A stretch of DNA of 63,601 nt from DATGUA01 sp035301545 (lineage in GTDB: Bacteria; Bacillota; Clostridia; Tissierellales; Tissierellaceae), in assembly GCA_035301545.1 (NCBI GenBank), contig DATGUA010000007.1, forward strand, positions 1 to 63,601. Reading direction: 5' to 3'. Position numbers and translations under genes: made by a program. The notes beneath the pieces are model-generated. The model saw only the letters and a list, made by a program, of their open reading frames with translations. It was not told where the DNA came from and searched no databases. Shown in pieces: positions 44,498-53,600 of this stretch. Numbering within the stretch: the first letter of the stretch is position 1; each line of letters starts with the position of its first letter.

Positions 44498-45373
44498 ATG
44501 ATAATTAAGAACTTTTGTAATAAGATAAGTAATATGTCTATAAAATCTATTTTATATGAGGTAGCAGCAACACCAAAGCCTGGATTAGTAGATAGAAAGA
44601 ATTCAGGAGCCCATAAAGATATGGATTTTTTTACATTTATAAATAGTAGTTCTGTTTTAGGTTCTTATTTTTATAATTGTACTAAGGCTGGAATTGAGTT
44701 TAAAGGAAATGATTACAGAGATTTGCTAAAAGATATAAGACCTATAGGAATGGAAGCAGAAAAAGATATGTTTAAAGCTACAAATAGTATAAATACTCAT
44801 AAAGGAATAATATTTTCTCAAGGTATTATTGCAGCAACAGTAGGAAGTCTTTTTAGAGATGATAATAAAGGATATTATTCTGTTACAGAAGTATCAAACC
44901 GAACTAAAAAACTAGCTAAAGGTATAACTAGTGAATTAGAAGAAGCTTATTATAAAACTGATTTAACCTATGGGGAAAAATTATTTGTGAAATATGGTAT
45001 AAGGGGAATAAGGGGTGAGGTAGAATCAGGATTTGAAACTGTTCTTAAATATTCATATCCAATCTTTACTAATTTAGTGGAAAAAGATATATATCATATA
45101 AATGATATATTAGTACAAACACTTATATATCTAATAGCTTACACAGAGGATAGTAATATCTTAGGTAGACATGGCGTAGATATGCTTTATTATGTACAGG
45201 GCAGAGCTAAAAAAGCTTTAAAGATAGGCGGATACTTAACATCAGAAGGTAGAGAATTGATAAAAGATATGGATATAGACTTTATAGAAAAGAATATAAG
45301 TTCAGGTGGAGCAGCAGATTTATTAGCTTTAACTATAATGCTTTATTTAATAGAGAATGGTGATAAATTATAA
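44498..45373 (+). CDS. Triphosphoribosyl-dephospho-CoA synthase, CitG/MdcB-like
   Basis: A 291-residue CitG-family protein: EVAATPKPGLVDRKNSGAHKDMD (as EVAATPKPGLVDR then KNSGAHKDMDFFTF, about 18-40), NTHKGIIFSQG (about 99-109), YGIRGIRGEVESGF (about 167-180) and GRHG (about 225). CitG makes the prosthetic-group precursor of citrate lyase. ATG 44498 follows AAGGAG closely; an ATG at 44486 overlaps that site. It shares TAATG with the citX-like gene. No citrate lyase genes citDEF are present nearby. Confidence 0.88.
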   Translation: MIIKNFCNKISNMSIKSILYEVAATPKPGLVDRKNSGAHKDMDFFTFINSSSVLGSYFYNCTKAGIEFKGNDYRDLLKDIRPIGMEAEKDMFKATNSINTHKGIIFSQGIIAATVGSLFRDDNKGYYSVTEVSNRTKKLAKGITSELEEAYYKTDLTYGEKLFVKYGIRGIRGEVESGFETVLKYSYPIFTNLVEKDIYHINDILVQTLIYLIAYTEDSNILGRHGVDMLYYVQGRAKKALKIGGYLTSEGRELIKDMDIDFIEKNISSGGAADLLALTIMLYLIENGDKL

Positions 45374-45891
45374 TGTCTAAACAAATATTAATAGAAATTT
45401 TACAATCAAGAGAAGATAGAAGAGATAAACAAATAGAATTAATTAACAAATATAATAAAAGTCTGATATCCTTTACTTTAAATATCCCAGGGAAAATAAA
45501 GGATAATAAAATATATAGAAATATTCATATAGAAGGTATGAAATTTATAATAAAGAAATTAAAAGATAAAGGATTAGATCCTCTATATGAAGAAGAGATA
45601 CATAAGGCTACAGGACCAGAAGGTTATATAGTAGTAGATATAGAGGCTTTTAATCTAAAAAAAATGGTAGTAGAAATAGAGGAGTCTCATCTTTTAGGAA
45701 GAATATTTGATATAGATGTATTTGACTTAAAACATAATCAGATTAGTAGAAAAGACCTAGGAGTGAATCCTAGACCCTGTCTCTTATGTGATAATGATGC
45801 TAGACAATGTATGAGATTAAGAAATCATACATTGGAAGAATTAATTAAAGAAATTAATGGAACCTGGGAAAAATATAAAAGGATGTACTAA
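45373..45891 (+). CDS. Holo-citrate-lyase synthase, CitX-like
   Basis: A 172-residue CitX-family protein: ILQSREDRRDKQIELINKYN (about 8-27) and the family end RPCLLCDNDARQCMRLRNH (about 137-155). CitX transfers the phosphoribosyl-dephospho-CoA group to the citrate-lyase acyl-carrier subunit. Its start overlaps the citG-like stop. With citG-like it forms a prosthetic-group unit whose carrier protein must lie elsewhere. Confidence 0.88.
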   Translation: MSKQILIEILQSREDRRDKQIELINKYNKSLISFTLNIPGKIKDNKIYRNIHIEGMKFIIKKLKDKGLDPLYEEEIHKATGPEGYIVVDIEAFNLKKMVVEIEESHLLGRIFDIDVFDLKHNQISRKDLGVNPRPCLLCDNDARQCMRLRNHTLEELIKEINGTWEKYKRMY

Positions 45892-45912
45892 TAGTAGAAA
45901 TGGAGGCGTCAA

Positions 45913-46689
45913 ATGGGAGATAATAGAAAAATCGGTATAATAGATTCAGGGATTGGTGGTTTAACTGTAGCCAAGAAATTTAGAGAACTATTGCCGGAAG
46001 AAAGTATAATATATCTTGGAGACAATAAAAATGTTCCTTATGGGAATAAGTCTGAAGAAGAAATTTATAGGCTGACTAAAGATATGATAGAGTTTTTAAT
46101 AGAAAAGGATGTAAAATTAATAACTATAGCTTGTAATACTATCTCTTCTATATTAGATAAATATTTTCTAGGATATAAAGTACCTATTATAAGTATAATA
46201 GAGCCTGTTACAGACTATATAGCTAAGAAAGATTTACAAAAAGTAGGGGTAATGGCAACAAAATTTACTATAGGGTCAGGAATTTATGAAAAATTATTAA
46301 AGAAAAAAAACAAAGATATAGATGTAATATTAGAGTCTTGTCCTACATTAGCTGAAATAATAGATAGAGGAGATTATAGTGATAAAGATATAAGAGATAT
46401 TATATATATCCATATGAATAATATATTAAAGAGTAGTAATCTAGAAGATATTATACTAGGATGTACTCACTATCCTATAGTTTTAGATAAATTTAAAGAT
46501 ATATCACCAGATATTAATTTTATTGATCCAGCTTATGAACAGGTTTTGTATGTAAAGGAACTAATGGATGAAAAAAATATAAGGAGTGATAAGAAAGACT
46601 CAAGTTTTGAAATATATACTACAGGAGATAAAGATATATATAAAAATATGATAAAAGCTCTTTCTATAGAAAAACCATATATAATATAA
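45913..46689 (+). CDS. murI: Glutamate racemase MurI
   Basis: A 258-residue protein: IGIIDSGIGGLTVAKKF (about 7-23), YLGDNKNVPYGNKS (about 36-49), first catalytic cysteine in ACNTISS (about 74-80), second in LGCTHYPI (about 179-186). It makes D-glutamate for peptidoglycan. Start ATG after TGGAGGCG. Confidence 0.94.
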   Translation: MGDNRKIGIIDSGIGGLTVAKKFRELLPEESIIYLGDNKNVPYGNKSEEEIYRLTKDMIEFLIEKDVKLITIACNTISSILDKYFLGYKVPIISIIEPVTDYIAKKDLQKVGVMATKFTIGSGIYEKLLKKKNKDIDVILESCPTLAEIIDRGDYSDKDIRDIIYIHMNNILKSSNLEDIILGCTHYPIVLDKFKDISPDINFIDPAYEQVLYVKELMDEKNIRSDKKDSSFEIYTTGDKDIYKNMIKALSIEKPYII

Positions 46690-46752
46690 AGACTATAAAA
46701 GGATTTTATTAATTGATTGTTTATAAAATAAAGTTTAAAAGGAGAGATATAA

Positions 46753-47910
46753 ATGATTACAAATGGATTTACTTATATTGCATTATTAGTATTTTTTTCA
46801 GCTATGCTTGTTGCTGTGAGGAAACTAACAAATTGGAAGATTTTTGAGTTTGTTCCACCAATTGTAATGGTATATTTATTTAATATGCTTTTTGCTACTA
46901 TCAATCTTTGGGATATGGAAGCAACTTCCTATGCTTTTTCTGCAACAAAAAACAATCTTTTATATGCCATGATTTTTGTTATGCTATTACGATGTGACTT
47001 TCGTAAATTGGCAAAATTAGGTGGACGTATGATTTCTATATTTATGGGAGGTGCTATCTCAATAATTGTAGGTTTTATACTTATATTTATATTATTTAAA
47101 GGAGTTTTAGGAGCAGAATCTTGGCGTGGTATGGCTGCTTTAGCCGCTTCTTGGGTTGGAGGATCTGCAAATATGGCAGCAATGCAGGACGCTCTATCTG
47201 TACCTGAAGCAGATTTTGGCGCTGCTCTTATAGTCGACACAGTTTTTTATTCTATATGGCTTGCAATAATGTTAGTTTTAGTTCCATTTAAATCCAAATG
47301 GAATAAAATAATGAAGGCAGATACTTCTAAATTAGAAGATGTTGCTGCTGCGACTACTGCTGAAATTAATAAGGAAGATAAAGATCTTGATTTCTCTTCT
47401 TTATTTACTTTATTAGGACTGTCCTTAATAATTTCTGCTATTACTCAGAATTTAGGAGAAGTTTTAGCTTTTGGTATGATAGATAGTGGAACTATGACTG
47501 TTTTATTAGTTACGATAATTGGATTAATAGCTGCATTATCTCCGCTTGGAGAAATGGCTGGTGTAGAGGAAATGTCAAACATGTACTTATATGTAGTAAT
47601 TTCCTTGTTAGCTTCCCGTGCTGGGTTAAATGAAATATTAGATGCACCTATGTGGTTAATTGCCGGCTTATTTGTATTAATTATTCATATTATTCTTATG
47701 GTTGTATTTTCTAAATTATTTCGATGGGACTTATGTATGGTAACTACAGCATCAGTGGCGAATATTGGCGGTGCAGCATCAGCTCCTATTGTGTCATCAG
47801 CATATGATAGGTCTTATGTTGGTATTGGAGTACTTATGGGGGTTTTAGGTTCAGCAGTTGGAAATATTATGGGGTTGATAGCTGCAAATATTATGAGGTT
47901 ATTTGCTTGA
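46753..47910 (+). CDS. DUF819-family membrane protein
   Basis: A 385-residue membrane protein with about ten to eleven hydrophobic segments and small-residue-rich helices (AALAASWVGGSANMAAM; SVANIGGAASAPIVSSAY), a family pattern of DUF819 (YjcL-like) putative transporters. The function is unknown. Arginine codons CGT/CGA are used often here (FRK, GGR, SWR, SRA, FRW), unlike the AGA-only neighbours. With the following gene it looks like an imported pair. Confidence 0.8.
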   Translation: MITNGFTYIALLVFFSAMLVAVRKLTNWKIFEFVPPIVMVYLFNMLFATINLWDMEATSYAFSATKNNLLYAMIFVMLLRCDFRKLAKLGGRMISIFMGGAISIIVGFILIFILFKGVLGAESWRGMAALAASWVGGSANMAAMQDALSVPEADFGAALIVDTVFYSIWLAIMLVLVPFKSKWNKIMKADTSKLEDVAAATTAEINKEDKDLDFSSLFTLLGLSLIISAITQNLGEVLAFGMIDSGTMTVLLVTIIGLIAALSPLGEMAGVEEMSNMYLYVVISLLASRAGLNEILDAPMWLIAGLFVLIIHIILMVVFSKLFRWDLCMVTTASVANIGGAASAPIVSSAYDRSYVGIGVLMGVLGSAVGNIMGLIAANIMRLFA

Positions 47911-47943
47911 TTTAAATTTTGTTTATAATAAGGAGGAATTTCT

Positions 47944-49332
47944 ATGAATTTAAATCACAAGTTTAAACATTTGCATATAGGTATACCGGATATTATTTTA
48001 CGTTTAAAGAAAGCTGGAGATTTTAAAAAGGCAATTGAACTTATTGATATAAAGTTAAAAAAGGAAGATTTACCTAAGTCGATGTATGACTCTTTATTTG
48101 TTCAACGACAAATAATGAAACGTCTGCCTGAAAACTATCCATATACAAGAGAAGAAGCAATTGGAAAGATACAGGAATATATTTCGGATTTTACAGAAAA
48201 GGAATTTGATGAAAGAGTATTAAATGAAGAAATTGATTGGATTTATATTAGGGGTATTCCACGTTATTTTAATCGTTTTTATGAAACTATGATAAGAACG
48301 GATCCAGACTTTGCTACTAGGGCTGGTGAAAAGAATGTAATTAGTGATGGTAGTAGTATTGGAAGTGATGGGAAAGAAGACCCCTTAAATTGTATAGTTG
48401 AAGATATTCAAAAAAATGGCAGTGTATCTAATAGAATTACTGTTAGGGCTAGTGTACAGATTAAGGATGAACATTTTCAACCAGGTGAGGTAGTTCGTGT
48501 TCATCTACCAATTCCATGCAATTGTTTACAGCAAAGTCAAATTAATATTGAAAAGATAGAGCCATATGATGGAGAAATAGCACCAGAGGATGCCCCTCAG
48601 CGTACAATATATTGGGAAAGACAGATGAAAGAGAATCAGCCTTTTATTGTGGAGTACTCTTATATTTATACTTCTAAATACCATGATATTCATAGTATTA
48701 TTCCTGATAACAAACAACCTTCTTTCCATACTCATGAACAACCACCACATATCATGTTTACACCATATATTCAGGAATTAGCTGAATCTTTAACAAAGGG
48801 ATTAGACTCATCATTAGAGAAGGCTAGAGCTATCTATGATTTTATAACTTTGAATGTTAAATATAGTTTTATGAGATCTTATTTTTGTTTGGAAAATATT
48901 CCAGAAAAAGGTGCACTTAATCTTAAGGGAGATTGTGGGGTTATGGCATTAATGTTTATCACAATGTGCAGATATGTTGGTATTCCTGCTCGATGGCAAA
49001 GTGGGCTAATTACTAGACCTGACTTTTGTGGTGCACATGACTGGGCTATGTTCTATATTGCTCCCTATGGATGGTTATATGCTGATCCATCATTTGGAGC
49101 AGGAGCTGTTCGTGAAGAAAATGAGAAAAAACGTCAATTTTATTTTGGAAATTTAGATTCCTTTCGAATGGTAGCTAATAATGAGTTTCAACATGATTTT
49201 ACAAATACAAAGAGATTTTGGAGAGCAGATCCTTATGATAATCAAGTAGGTGAAATTGAAACTCTTAATCGTGGATTAAGATATCATGAGTTTGATAGCT
49301 ATAAAAAGGTTATTAAATATAAGAAATTATAG
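47944..49332 (+). CDS. Transglutaminase-like cysteine peptidase-fold protein
   Basis: A 462-residue protein without signal peptide. The catalytic triad of the transglutaminase-like superfamily is visible in the last third: GDCGVMALMF (Cys near 328), GAHDWAMFY (His near 361) and YADPSFG (Asp near 380). The N-terminal 270 residues are of unknown fold. Frequent CGT/CGA codons, as in the preceding DUF819 gene 33 bp upstream, suggest that they moved together. The substrate is unknown; cleavage or cross-linking of peptides is possible. Confidence 0.82.
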   Translation: MNLNHKFKHLHIGIPDIILRLKKAGDFKKAIELIDIKLKKEDLPKSMYDSLFVQRQIMKRLPENYPYTREEAIGKIQEYISDFTEKEFDERVLNEEIDWIYIRGIPRYFNRFYETMIRTDPDFATRAGEKNVISDGSSIGSDGKEDPLNCIVEDIQKNGSVSNRITVRASVQIKDEHFQPGEVVRVHLPIPCNCLQQSQINIEKIEPYDGEIAPEDAPQRTIYWERQMKENQPFIVEYSYIYTSKYHDIHSIIPDNKQPSFHTHEQPPHIMFTPYIQELAESLTKGLDSSLEKARAIYDFITLNVKYSFMRSYFCLENIPEKGALNLKGDCGVMALMFITMCRYVGIPARWQSGLITRPDFCGAHDWAMFYIAPYGWLYADPSFGAGAVREENEKKRQFYFGNLDSFRMVANNEFQHDFTNTKRFWRADPYDNQVGEIETLNRGLRYHEFDSYKKVIKYKKL

Positions 49333-49437
49333 TTAATCTTTCGCAAAGAAATAATATTAGAATAAAAAATATAAGTAACTCTTAATCACATTTTTGCATA
49401 GTATATAATGCGAAGAATAATAAGAGAGGTGGTTAAG

Positions 49438-50349
49438 ATGATGAATAATTATAAAATATCTAAATCTTGTCCTGAAAACAGTGTATCTTATATAATAAGG
49501 CCAGGAGATACTTTATATCGGTTAGCAAAAACACATAATACTACTGTAGATGAAATACTTTCTATTAATCCAGGGATAAATCCTAATAATCTTCAAATAG
49601 GTCAAAGAATCTGTATCCCAGAAGATGTAACTCCTCCATCAAAATGTCCAGAAGGAACAATTTCCTATACTATAAAGAAAGGAGATACTCTATATAATTT
49701 AGCTAAGGAGAATAATACAACTGTAGAAGAAATACTTAAAGTTAATCCAGACCTTAGACCTAATAGTCTTAAAATAGGTGAAACAATTTGTATGCCAAAA
49801 GAGGAAGATGACACTATACCAGAATGTGATGGATTATATTATATAGTTAAGCCAGGAGATACTCTATATGCTATAGCTAATGAATGTAATGTAAGTATAA
49901 GAGATATTATAGGGGCTAATTTAAATTTAGATCCAGATAGACTAATGGTCGGTCAACTAATATGTATTCCTAATAAAAAGGATTCTTCTAGAAATTGTCC
50001 AGATGGAATGCTGTATATGGTTAAAGAAAATGACTCTTTGTCTTCAATATTATTAAGATTTAATATATCTATTATGGATTTTCAAGAAGGAAATCCTAAT
50101 ACAGATATAGATGATATAAGAATAGGAGAAAAGTTATGTATATTACCTCATAAAGATAGAGGCTGTCCTTGTCCTAATGGAACTGAACCATATATGATAA
50201 GACATGATGATATACATGTAGATAAGGCAGTAGTAGTGATTCTAGCAGAGAAATTTAATACTTCTGTATCACGTCTATTAAAACTAAATTCAAATCTATC
50301 TCCAGGTGATTTTGAAACAGGAGTATATATATGTGTACCAATTCTATAA
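49438..50349 (+). CDS. Protein with five LysM repeats and no signal peptide
   Basis: A 303-residue protein consisting of five LysM units, each led by a C-P or C-D motif (SCPENSVSY, KCPEGTISY, ECDGLYY, NCPDGMLY, PCPNGTEPY) and ending IC/LC-(I/M/V)P. LysM binds N-acetylglucosamine chains of peptidoglycan. The lack of a signal peptide points to a spore-coat or cortex protein made in the mother cell (as SafA is), or non-classical export. The fifth repeat diverges (IRHDDIHVDKAVV). ATG 49438 follows GAGAGGTGG. Confidence 0.85.
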   Translation: MMNNYKISKSCPENSVSYIIRPGDTLYRLAKTHNTTVDEILSINPGINPNNLQIGQRICIPEDVTPPSKCPEGTISYTIKKGDTLYNLAKENNTTVEEILKVNPDLRPNSLKIGETICMPKEEDDTIPECDGLYYIVKPGDTLYAIANECNVSIRDIIGANLNLDPDRLMVGQLICIPNKKDSSRNCPDGMLYMVKENDSLSSILLRFNISIMDFQEGNPNTDIDDIRIGEKLCILPHKDRGCPCPNGTEPYMIRHDDIHVDKAVVVILAEKFNTSVSRLLKLNSNLSPGDFETGVYICVPIL

Positions 50350-50354
50350 TGATT

Positions 50355-50393
50355 AATTTTAACCCTCGAATTTTCGAGGGTTAAAATTTTTAT
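50355..50393 (+). terminator. Terminator after the LysM gene
   Basis: A perfect 16-bp stem (50355-50370 with 50373-50388) followed by TTTATATTTT. Confidence 0.85.
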
Positions 50394-50547
50394 ATTTTGG
50401 TGAATATAGAAGACTATATTAATTAGGGACAATAATCTCTTGCAATTTTGCTTATTTTATTTACAATGTAGATAAGTAGACTTAAGAAGAAATTAAGTAA
50501 ATAGATGAAAGGATGGAATGTCTTAAAAAGTTAGAAAAGAAAATCTA

Positions 50548-50572
50548 TTTAATGATAATCGTTATCATTAAA
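50548..50572 (+). promoter_or_regulatory. Fur-like box upstream of the activase gene
   Basis: A 25-bp near-palindrome with 11-bp arms (50548-50558, 50562-50572) contains TGATAATCGTTATCA, close to the TGATAAT-N-ATTATCA core of Fur/PerR/Zur boxes. It lies directly before TTGATA (about 50575), a possible -35 with TATAGT 17-20 nt further on. Confidence 0.6.
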
Positions 50573-50638
50573 TCTTGATATAATTTTAAATGCTTGATAT
50601 AGTATAGGATAGAACTAAATATAAAAGGAGATGAGTCA

Positions 50639-53600
50639 ATGTCAATACTACATATAGGTTTAGATGTTGGGTCAACTACTGTAAAACTTGTAGTATTAGA
50701 TAGTTCCTTCCAATTAGTACATGGGGACTATAGAAGACATTTTTCAGATGTAAAGAAAACTGTTAGAGAAATAGTAATGGAAGGCTATAAAAGGTTTAAG
50801 AATAGTGATATAACTATGATGGTAACAGGTTCAGGTGGATTGTCAGTTACCGAATGGTTAGATATAGAATTTATTCAAGAGGTGGTAGCCTCAACTAAAG
50901 GAATACAGGTTCTAATACCAGAAACTCAGGTAGCAATAGAATTAGGCGGAGAAGATGCGAAGATTACCTATCTAGGAGATGCCTTAGAACAAAGAATGAA
51001 TAGTATATGTGCTGGAGGAACTGGTGCATTTATAGATCAAATGGCATCATTATTAGAGACAGATGCGGAAGGGTTAAATAATTTAGCAAAAGAACATAAA
51101 AGAATATATTCAATAGCATCTAGATGTGGTGTATTTGCTAAGACTGATGTTCAAGCTCTTATAAATCAAGGGGTATCTAGAGAAGATATAAGTGCGTCAG
51201 TACTTCAATCTGTAGCAAATCAAACCATATCTAATTTAGCATGTGGACGTCCAATAAAAGGAAGAGTAGCCTTTTTAGGTGGGCCTTTATACTTCCTGTC
51301 AGAATTAAGAAAAAGGTTTATTGAAACATTAGATTTAGCTGATGATGAAATAATCTTCCCAGATGATTCTCAACTTTATGTAGCAATAGGTGCTGCAATT
51401 TCATCATGTGAAGAACAACCTATATCTTATGAAGAGATAAAAAGAAGAGTAGAAGGAAATGATCTTAAACAAAAATCAGAAATAGGTAAACTAGAACCAT
51501 TATTTAAAGATAAAGAAGAATACAAGAAATTTCAAGAACGACATAGTAAATATAATATAAAAGATGTAGATCCTAAAGAATATAGGGGAAAAGCTTATTT
51601 AGGTATAGATGCAGGTTCAACTACTACAAAAGCTATAGTCATGACCGAGGATTATAGAGTTCTTTATTCTTATTATGGAAATAACAAAGGAAAACCTCTA
51701 GATCAAGCTATATACATATTAAATGATATATACGAAAAGATGCCTGAAATTCCAATTACTTATTCTTGTGTCACAGGATATGGGGAAGAATTTATACAAG
51801 CAGGACTTAATATAGATGTAGGAGAAGTGGAAACCATAGCTCATTATAAGGGATCAAGTTTATTCCAAAATGATGTAGATTTTATTCTAGACGTAGGTGG
51901 CCAAGATATGAAATCTATGAAAGTAAGAGATGGAGTTATAGATGATATCCTTTTAAATGAAGCGTGTTCTTCAGGATGTGGATCTTTTATAGAAACTTTT
52001 GCAAAATCGGTTAATATGGAAGTAGGAGAGTTTCTAGAAGAAGGATTATTTGCTGAAAATCCTGTAGATTTAGGATCTAGATGTACAGTATTTATGAATT
52101 CCATGGTAAAACAAGCTCAGAAAGAAGGAGCTACTATAGGAGATATAGCAGCAGGATTAGCATATTCAGTTATAAAAAATGCTATACAAAAAGTAATAAA
52201 AGCAAGAGATCCAAAGAGTTTAGGAGAAAAGATAGTAGTACAAGGTGGTACTTTTTATGGTGATGCTATATTAAGAAGCTTTGAATTAATATCAGGTAGA
52301 GAAGCTATAAGACCAAATTTAGCAGGACTTATGGGAGCTTTAGGAGCAGCTATTATAGCAAAGGAAAGATGTGAAGGTAAAGAATCTACTATACTACTTA
52401 AAGATGAATTAGAAAATTTCTCTTATAAATCTAATCAAGGACAATGTAGGAGATGTGGAAATAATTGTATATTAACCATAAACTTATTCTCTGATGGTAG
52501 TAGATATATTACAGGAAATAGATGTGAAAAAGGTGCAGGGATTAAAACTGAAAGCCAAGTTCTTCCAAATTTATATGACTATAAATATGAAAGAACATTT
52601 GATTATATATCCTTACCAAAGGAAGAAGCTACTAGGGGAGTGGTAGGAATTCCCAGAGTGTTAAATATGTATGAAAATTATCCTTTTTGGCATACATTCT
52701 TTACTGAATTAGGATTTAGGGTAGAATTATCTAAAGAATCTAGTAGGAAGGTATATGAGAGAGGTTTAACATCTATACCAAGTGAGACAGCTTGTTACCC
52801 AGCCAAGATAAGTCATGGACATATAATGGATTTAATAGATAGAGATATTAAATTTATATTTTATCCATCAGTATTTTATGAGGAACAAGAGGATGATAGA
52901 TCAGACAATCATCTGAATTGTCCAGTAGTAACAGGATATCCAGAGCTTATAAAGCATAATATTGAGGAATTAAAATCTGATGATATATTATTTTTAAATC
53001 CATTTATAACATTTGATCATAAGCCTAGTCTAAGGAAAGAATTACAAAAAGCACTTAAAGATTTTGATATAGGTTCTATAGAAATGAGAAAAGCTATAAA
53101 TAAGGCTTGGGAAGAAAGTTATAAATATAATGAAGATATAAAAAAACAGGGAGAAAAGATAGTAAAATATTTAGAAGAGAATGATTTAATGGGAATAGTA
53201 TTAGGAGGTAGGCCTTATCATATCGATCCAGCTATTAATCATGGGATCCCAAATCTAATCACCTCTTTAGGAATGGCGGTATTAACGGAAGATAGTGTAG
53301 CTCATTTAGGGAATTTAGATGAGCCATTAAGAGTATTAGATCAATGGACATATCATTCTAGATTATATAGGGCCGGGGATTATGTATCTAAACATAAAAA
53401 TCTAGAACTAATTCAATTAGTTTCTTTCGGATGTGGATTAGATGCAGTAACTGCAGATCAGGTACAAGAAATATTACAGAGTAAGGGAGACATTTATACT
53501 CAACTTAAAATAGATGAAGTAAGTAATCTAGGTGCAGCAAAAATAAGAGTAAGGTCATTAAAAGCAGCATTAGATGAGAAAGAAGATAAAGGAATAGAAT

